Source of the DNA: DDH964 sp963763205
GTDB lineage: Bacteria > Desulfobacterota > Desulfuromonadia > Desulfuromonadales > DDH964
DNA length: 64,000 nt
Assembly: GCA_963763205.1 (NCBI GenBank)
Contig: CAVXNQ010000018.1
Coordinates: 186,001-250,000, forward strand
Direction: 5' to 3'
The stretch's first letter is position 1; every line of letters begins with the position of its first letter. Below, in pieces: positions 61,215 through 64,000 of this stretch. The notes below the pieces were generated by a model. The model saw only the letters and a list, made by a program, of their open reading frames with translations, had not been told where the DNA came from and ran no database searches. The translations under genes and the position numbers were made by a program.

Positions 61215-63053
61215 TTATTCCACAAGCTCCACTTTCAATAGACTGGCCTGCCGTGCCAGCTGGTCGGGAATGGGGTAAAGGTTTACCCCTTCGATGGCCT
61301 GGATATGGGCCGTCACTTTACGCAGGTCGTTGCCCGAGCCCGGGGCGGGATCGAAGGTGCTGAGGTCGCAGCCACTGACGTTGACGAAACTGTCGCCGCA
61401 GTCGTAGGCATCGGGGTTTTTCCACGCCCGCGTCAGCAGCAGTCTGGCCATTCCGACGTAGGCAAGCGTGTGTTTCGGGCTGCCGTTGCTGATGGCTTTC
61501 CAAGTCTCACAGGCACCGGCGAAGATGACCGGGACGTTCACGATCAGTGCGTGCTGGCCGGATGGGAGGTCGATGTCCTGGCGGCATTTCAGGTTGTCAT
61601 CCGCGTCGGTGACATCGGTATTGGCCAGGAAGTCGGCGAGGATCGTGGCCGCGGTGCCGTTGAAGACGTAAACTTTGGGGTAGCCGGCGTACTGGGGGAT
61701 TGTCGAGAAGTCGGGATAGAGGATAGAGCTGGGGTTGCCGGTCACGATGCCCGCGCTCTGCAGGCGCGCCAGGATATCGTTTTTGGTAGCCCCCGTATAG
61801 CTTTTAATGATGTCACCAATGCCACCAGGTGGCGATGCACCCTGCTCAAAGCGGTTGTCCCCGTAGGGACGGTCTGCGGTCGGTGAACATCCGTGTGTGG
61901 TGTCATCTGGGTTACGGTAGCAGTACAGCCGGTCCTGGTAGGCGGTGAAACTCTCGTAATGGGTGGAGTCGATAAACCCCGGCAGCAGCACACCGTCCTG
62001 GCTCCAGACCCGGGTGAAGTGGTCGTCGTCCTGGAAATCCACCGCCGGATTCAGGTTGTACCACCGCGGCAAGTAGCCGTTGATAGCGTAGCCGGTCATG
62101 GGATCGAAGGTCGTCGGGCTGTAGACCCCCGTCGCCGCATCCCGGATGAGGGAGGGAAGGGGGCTGGGGGCCGGGAACTCGTCCCAGGACGCGATGTCCT
62201 TGTTGTTGATTTTCCCTCCCAGCCCGCAGGGGATGTAGAGGCCATCCGGCTGGCACCCCTCATAGGAGCTGCTGAAGGTTTTGGCCGCGGGGTCGACGGC
62301 GGTGTTCTCGATGCCGAGATTGGGAGGGTCCAGGCCCTTGCCGAAAACCACCTGGTTGAACTTCTCCCGCCCGGTGCCGGGCTCCATGTACTGGCTGACC
62401 TCGCTGGCGTTGACATTGAAGGTCAGGGAGGTCCAGGCGGCCTGGTCGTCAATATCATTGGCGAAGGTGTACGCCTTGATGTCGCAGATCGACATGCCCG
62501 GCAGGGAGCCGGGATGTGCGGCTATATCATCGGTCGGCACGCAACTGACCAGGGCCAGGGGAAGAACGGGATTGTAGGGTTCGGCCACAGCAATGGCGTC
62601 AGCCGTGACAGTGGTGGCGGCGGTAAAGAAGAAAAAGATATGATTGACCGCCCGGGTAGCTCTGACCAAAACGCCATCGGGCGAAACCTCGGACTGGGTC
62701 CAGCGGTCGCCGGCGCTGCTGCCAAGAGCCGTATCGTCCCAGTTCCCGATGCAGCTTTCCGTGTCGGAAGTCTTGCATTCCGCATCGACGAAGGTGACTT
62801 CCGTTACACCGTTGGCCTTGGCCGTGGCCACCGCGACGTCTTTTGCCCGTTGGATCTGGCCCGAGGCACCGTCCAATTGCGCGGCCGATGCAAGGGCCGC
62901 CGCATCGACGGCCTCCTGCAACTGGACCTTGACGTTGTGGATATGACCCAGATCGACGACGATCCCCAGGACGGTCACGATCAGCAGGAGCATGATCGCC
63001 ACCAGGACGATCACAGCGCCTTTTTCGTTGTTTTTTAGAATCCCGATGCTCAT
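61215..63053 (-). CDS. tadG: TadG-like pilus assembly protein
   Basis: 612 residues with an N-terminal membrane helix in NEKGAVIVLVAIMLLLIVTVLG, followed by DLGHIHNVKVQLQEAVDAAALASAAQLDG, the TadE/TadG N-terminal motif, then a long extracytoplasmic region containing many Cys (for example CKTSDTESCIG). It is thought to be anchored in the inner membrane and exposed in the periplasm. ATG at 63053 preceded by GAGGCGGC. Intact. Confidence 0.87.
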   Translation of the reverse strand: MSIGILKNNEKGAVIVLVAIMLLLIVTVLGIVVDLGHIHNVKVQLQEAVDAAALASAAQLDGASGQIQRAKDVAVATAKANGVTEVTFVDAECKTSDTESCIGNWDDTALGSSAGDRWTQSEVSPDGVLVRATRAVNHIFFFFTAATTVTADAIAVAEPYNPVLPLALVSCVPTDDIAAHPGSLPGMSICDIKAYTFANDIDDQAAWTSLTFNVNASEVSQYMEPGTGREKFNQVVFGKGLDPPNLGIENTAVDPAAKTFSSSYEGCQPDGLYIPCGLGGKINNKDIASWDEFPAPSPLPSLIRDAATGVYSPTTFDPMTGYAINGYLPRWYNLNPAVDFQDDDHFTRVWSQDGVLLPGFIDSTHYESFTAYQDRLYCYRNPDDTTHGCSPTADRPYGDNRFEQGASPPGGIGDIIKSYTGATKNDILARLQSAGIVTGNPSSILYPDFSTIPQYAGYPKVYVFNGTAATILADFLANTDVTDADDNLKCRQDIDLPSGQHALIVNVPVIFAGACETWKAISNGSPKHTLAYVGMARLLLTRAWKNPDAYDCGDSFVNVSGCDLSTFDPAPGSGNDLRKVTAHIQAIEGVNLYPIPDQLARQASLLKVELVE

Positions 63054-63107
63054 TGCCGCCTCACTTTTCCGGTGACTGGTCGCCAGCCGGAGCCCTGCAG
63101 GATCAGC

Positions 63108-63377
63108 TTACTGCTGGATGCCGAGCTGGAAAACGTTGACCTTTTCCGGCGTTTTATTGAAGGTGTCGTTGTAAACCTGCATGATATTTTCGGCGGTTAT
63201 GCCGTCGATCTCTTCCGGCGTGTTCTTGGCATACTGGTGGTCGGGATAGGCGGTCTGCTTATCCCAGGTGGCCTGGCTGGCCTGGCCGAACTCGCGATCC
63301 AGGGTGTAGGCTTCCTGGAAGGAGGCGCAGCCGGCCAGCAGTGCCGTGGCGGTGATGGCTAGGATGATCGCTTTCAT
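63108..63377 (-). CDS. small lipoprotein in the Tad locus
   Basis: 89 residues from ATG 63377 (GAGGAG upstream). A signal peptide with lipobox LLAGC near residue 17 is followed by a short helical region (SFQEAYTLDREFGQASQATW) ending VNVFQLGIQQ. I do not recognise a family; its position between the secretin and tadG suggests a Tad accessory lipoprotein. A longer frame to 63536 overlaps the secretin gene and is not supported. Confidence 0.75.
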   Translation of the reverse strand: MKAIILAITATALLAGCASFQEAYTLDREFGQASQATWDKQTAYPDHQYAKNTPEEIDGITAENIMQVYNDTFNKTPEKVNVFQLGIQQ

Positions 63378-63393
63378 GACCTGTCTCCTCTCA

Positions 63394-64000
63394 TTATTTG
63401 CCTGCAACCGGCTGGAGCCCGAAATTACCTTCCAGTCCCCCCTGTTTTTCCATCGTGGGCGCCGGGGCCATGGACGATTCACTTCCTTGTGTCCGTCTCC
63501 CCTCCAGGCGGCCCTCCAGGTAGAACTCGAAGGCATTGGGGGGCTGGAAATTCTGGCCGGGGTAATTGACGGCGCCTTCCTGCTCCGGCTTGACCAGGTG
63601 CGGCGTGACGGTCACCAGCAGATCGGTCTTCTCCTGGAGGAAACTGGTGCTGCGGAACAGGGCGCCGATAATCGGTATGTCGCCCAGCCCAGGCACCTTG
63701 GTGACCTCTTCGTTGATGTTGTCCTGAAGCAGGCCGGCCAGTGCCAGGGTCTGCCCGTCATAGAGCTGAACGGTGGTTTCCAGCTTGCGGGTGCTCAGGC
63801 TGGGGACGACGAAATCGGCACCGGAAATTCCCGAAGGGATGGTGCTGGTCGAGGCGATGGAGGTGACGCTGGGGGCCACGCGCAGGCTGATCTTGCCATC
63901 GCCGAGGACCACCGGGGTAAAGCGCAGGCCGACGCCGAACTCCTTGAATTCGATGGTGATGCCGCCATTCGTTGTCGCCGTTCCCCCTTGTGCCACGGGG
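63394..64000 (-). CDS. rcpA: Tad secretin (RcpA/CpaC-like), 5' end outside the window
   Basis: C-terminal roughly 202 residues of a secretin: GLRFTPVVLGDGKISLRVAPSVTS, then LSTRKLETTVQLYDGQTLALAGLLQ, and VPGLGDIPIIGALFRS, the conserved secretin-domain end, followed by a tail (TMEKQGGLEGNFG). It forms the outer-membrane pore through which Flp pili pass. The N-terminal part continues beyond base 64000. Confidence 0.92.
   Translation of the reverse strand, partial: PVAQGGTATTNGGITIEFKEFGVGLRFTPVVLGDGKISLRVAPSVTSIASTSTIPSGISGADFVVPSLSTRKLETTVQLYDGQTLALAGLLQDNINEEVTKVPGLGDIPIIGALFRSTSFLQEKTDLLVTVTPHLVKPEQEGAVNYPGQNFQPPNAFEFYLEGRLEGRRTQGSESSMAPAPTMEKQGGLEGNFGLQPVAGK

Overview
The window looks like a chromosomal segment from a Desulfuromonadales-type deltaproteobacterium (Geobacter/Desulfuromonas/Pelobacter relatives). 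This is inferred from GC-rich housekeeping genes in the order thpR-recA-pilT-recX-alaS, an argB-argD-argF-argG cluster, a DUF4212/sodium-solute symporter pair of the acetate-permease type, an FprA flavodiiron protein, many sensor kinases and HEAT-repeat proteins, and a Tad pilus locus. No rRNA, tRNA or CRISPR array was seen.

Layout. 1-26134 is almost one long minus-strand block: arginine biosynthesis (argB, argD, argF, an RDD protein, argG running off the edge), hslVU protease, a receiver-kinase, a cupin, alaS, recX, pilT, recA, thpR, a large sensor kinase, cinA, pgpA, larC/larB, ftsK, ribonuclease J and plsC. 26279-27386 (+) holds ssb and a short HEAT protein. 27472-32347 (-) holds an HD-GYP-like protein and a HEAT protein that overlap by 4 bases and share an N-terminal domain, then an acyl-CoA synthetase. 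32612-41170 holds coaE, a lipase-like hydrolase, an IclR regulator, a universal stress protein, a TIM-barrel isomerase-like protein, a Na+/solute symporter with its small subunit, truD, trmB and a monohaem cytochrome c. 41391-48278 (+) holds an aminotransferase, DAHP synthase, FprA, priA and a methyltransferase. An IS256-type transposase remnant (about 48300-48840) marks the edge of a visibly AT-richer stretch (to about 56500) with polytopic membrane proteins, two family-2 glycosyltransferases, a methyltransferase and an SH3 protein: a surface-glycan type accessory region. 55535-64000 (-) is a Tad/Flp pilus operon, read rcpA, a small lipoprotein, tadG, tadZ, tadA, tadB, tadC, tadD.

A striking property of the sequence is the number of single-base frame breaks, many inside genes expected to be essential or intact (alaS, trmB, priA) and some at homopolymers. 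I treat most as likely assembly or sequencing errors and give merged coordinates, stating where the reading frame changes. The most interesting biological signals are the HD/HEAT pair with its shared N-terminal module, a nested palindromic element before coaE with a related fragment at 41298, and a set of short-word imperfect repeats placed between operon genes.
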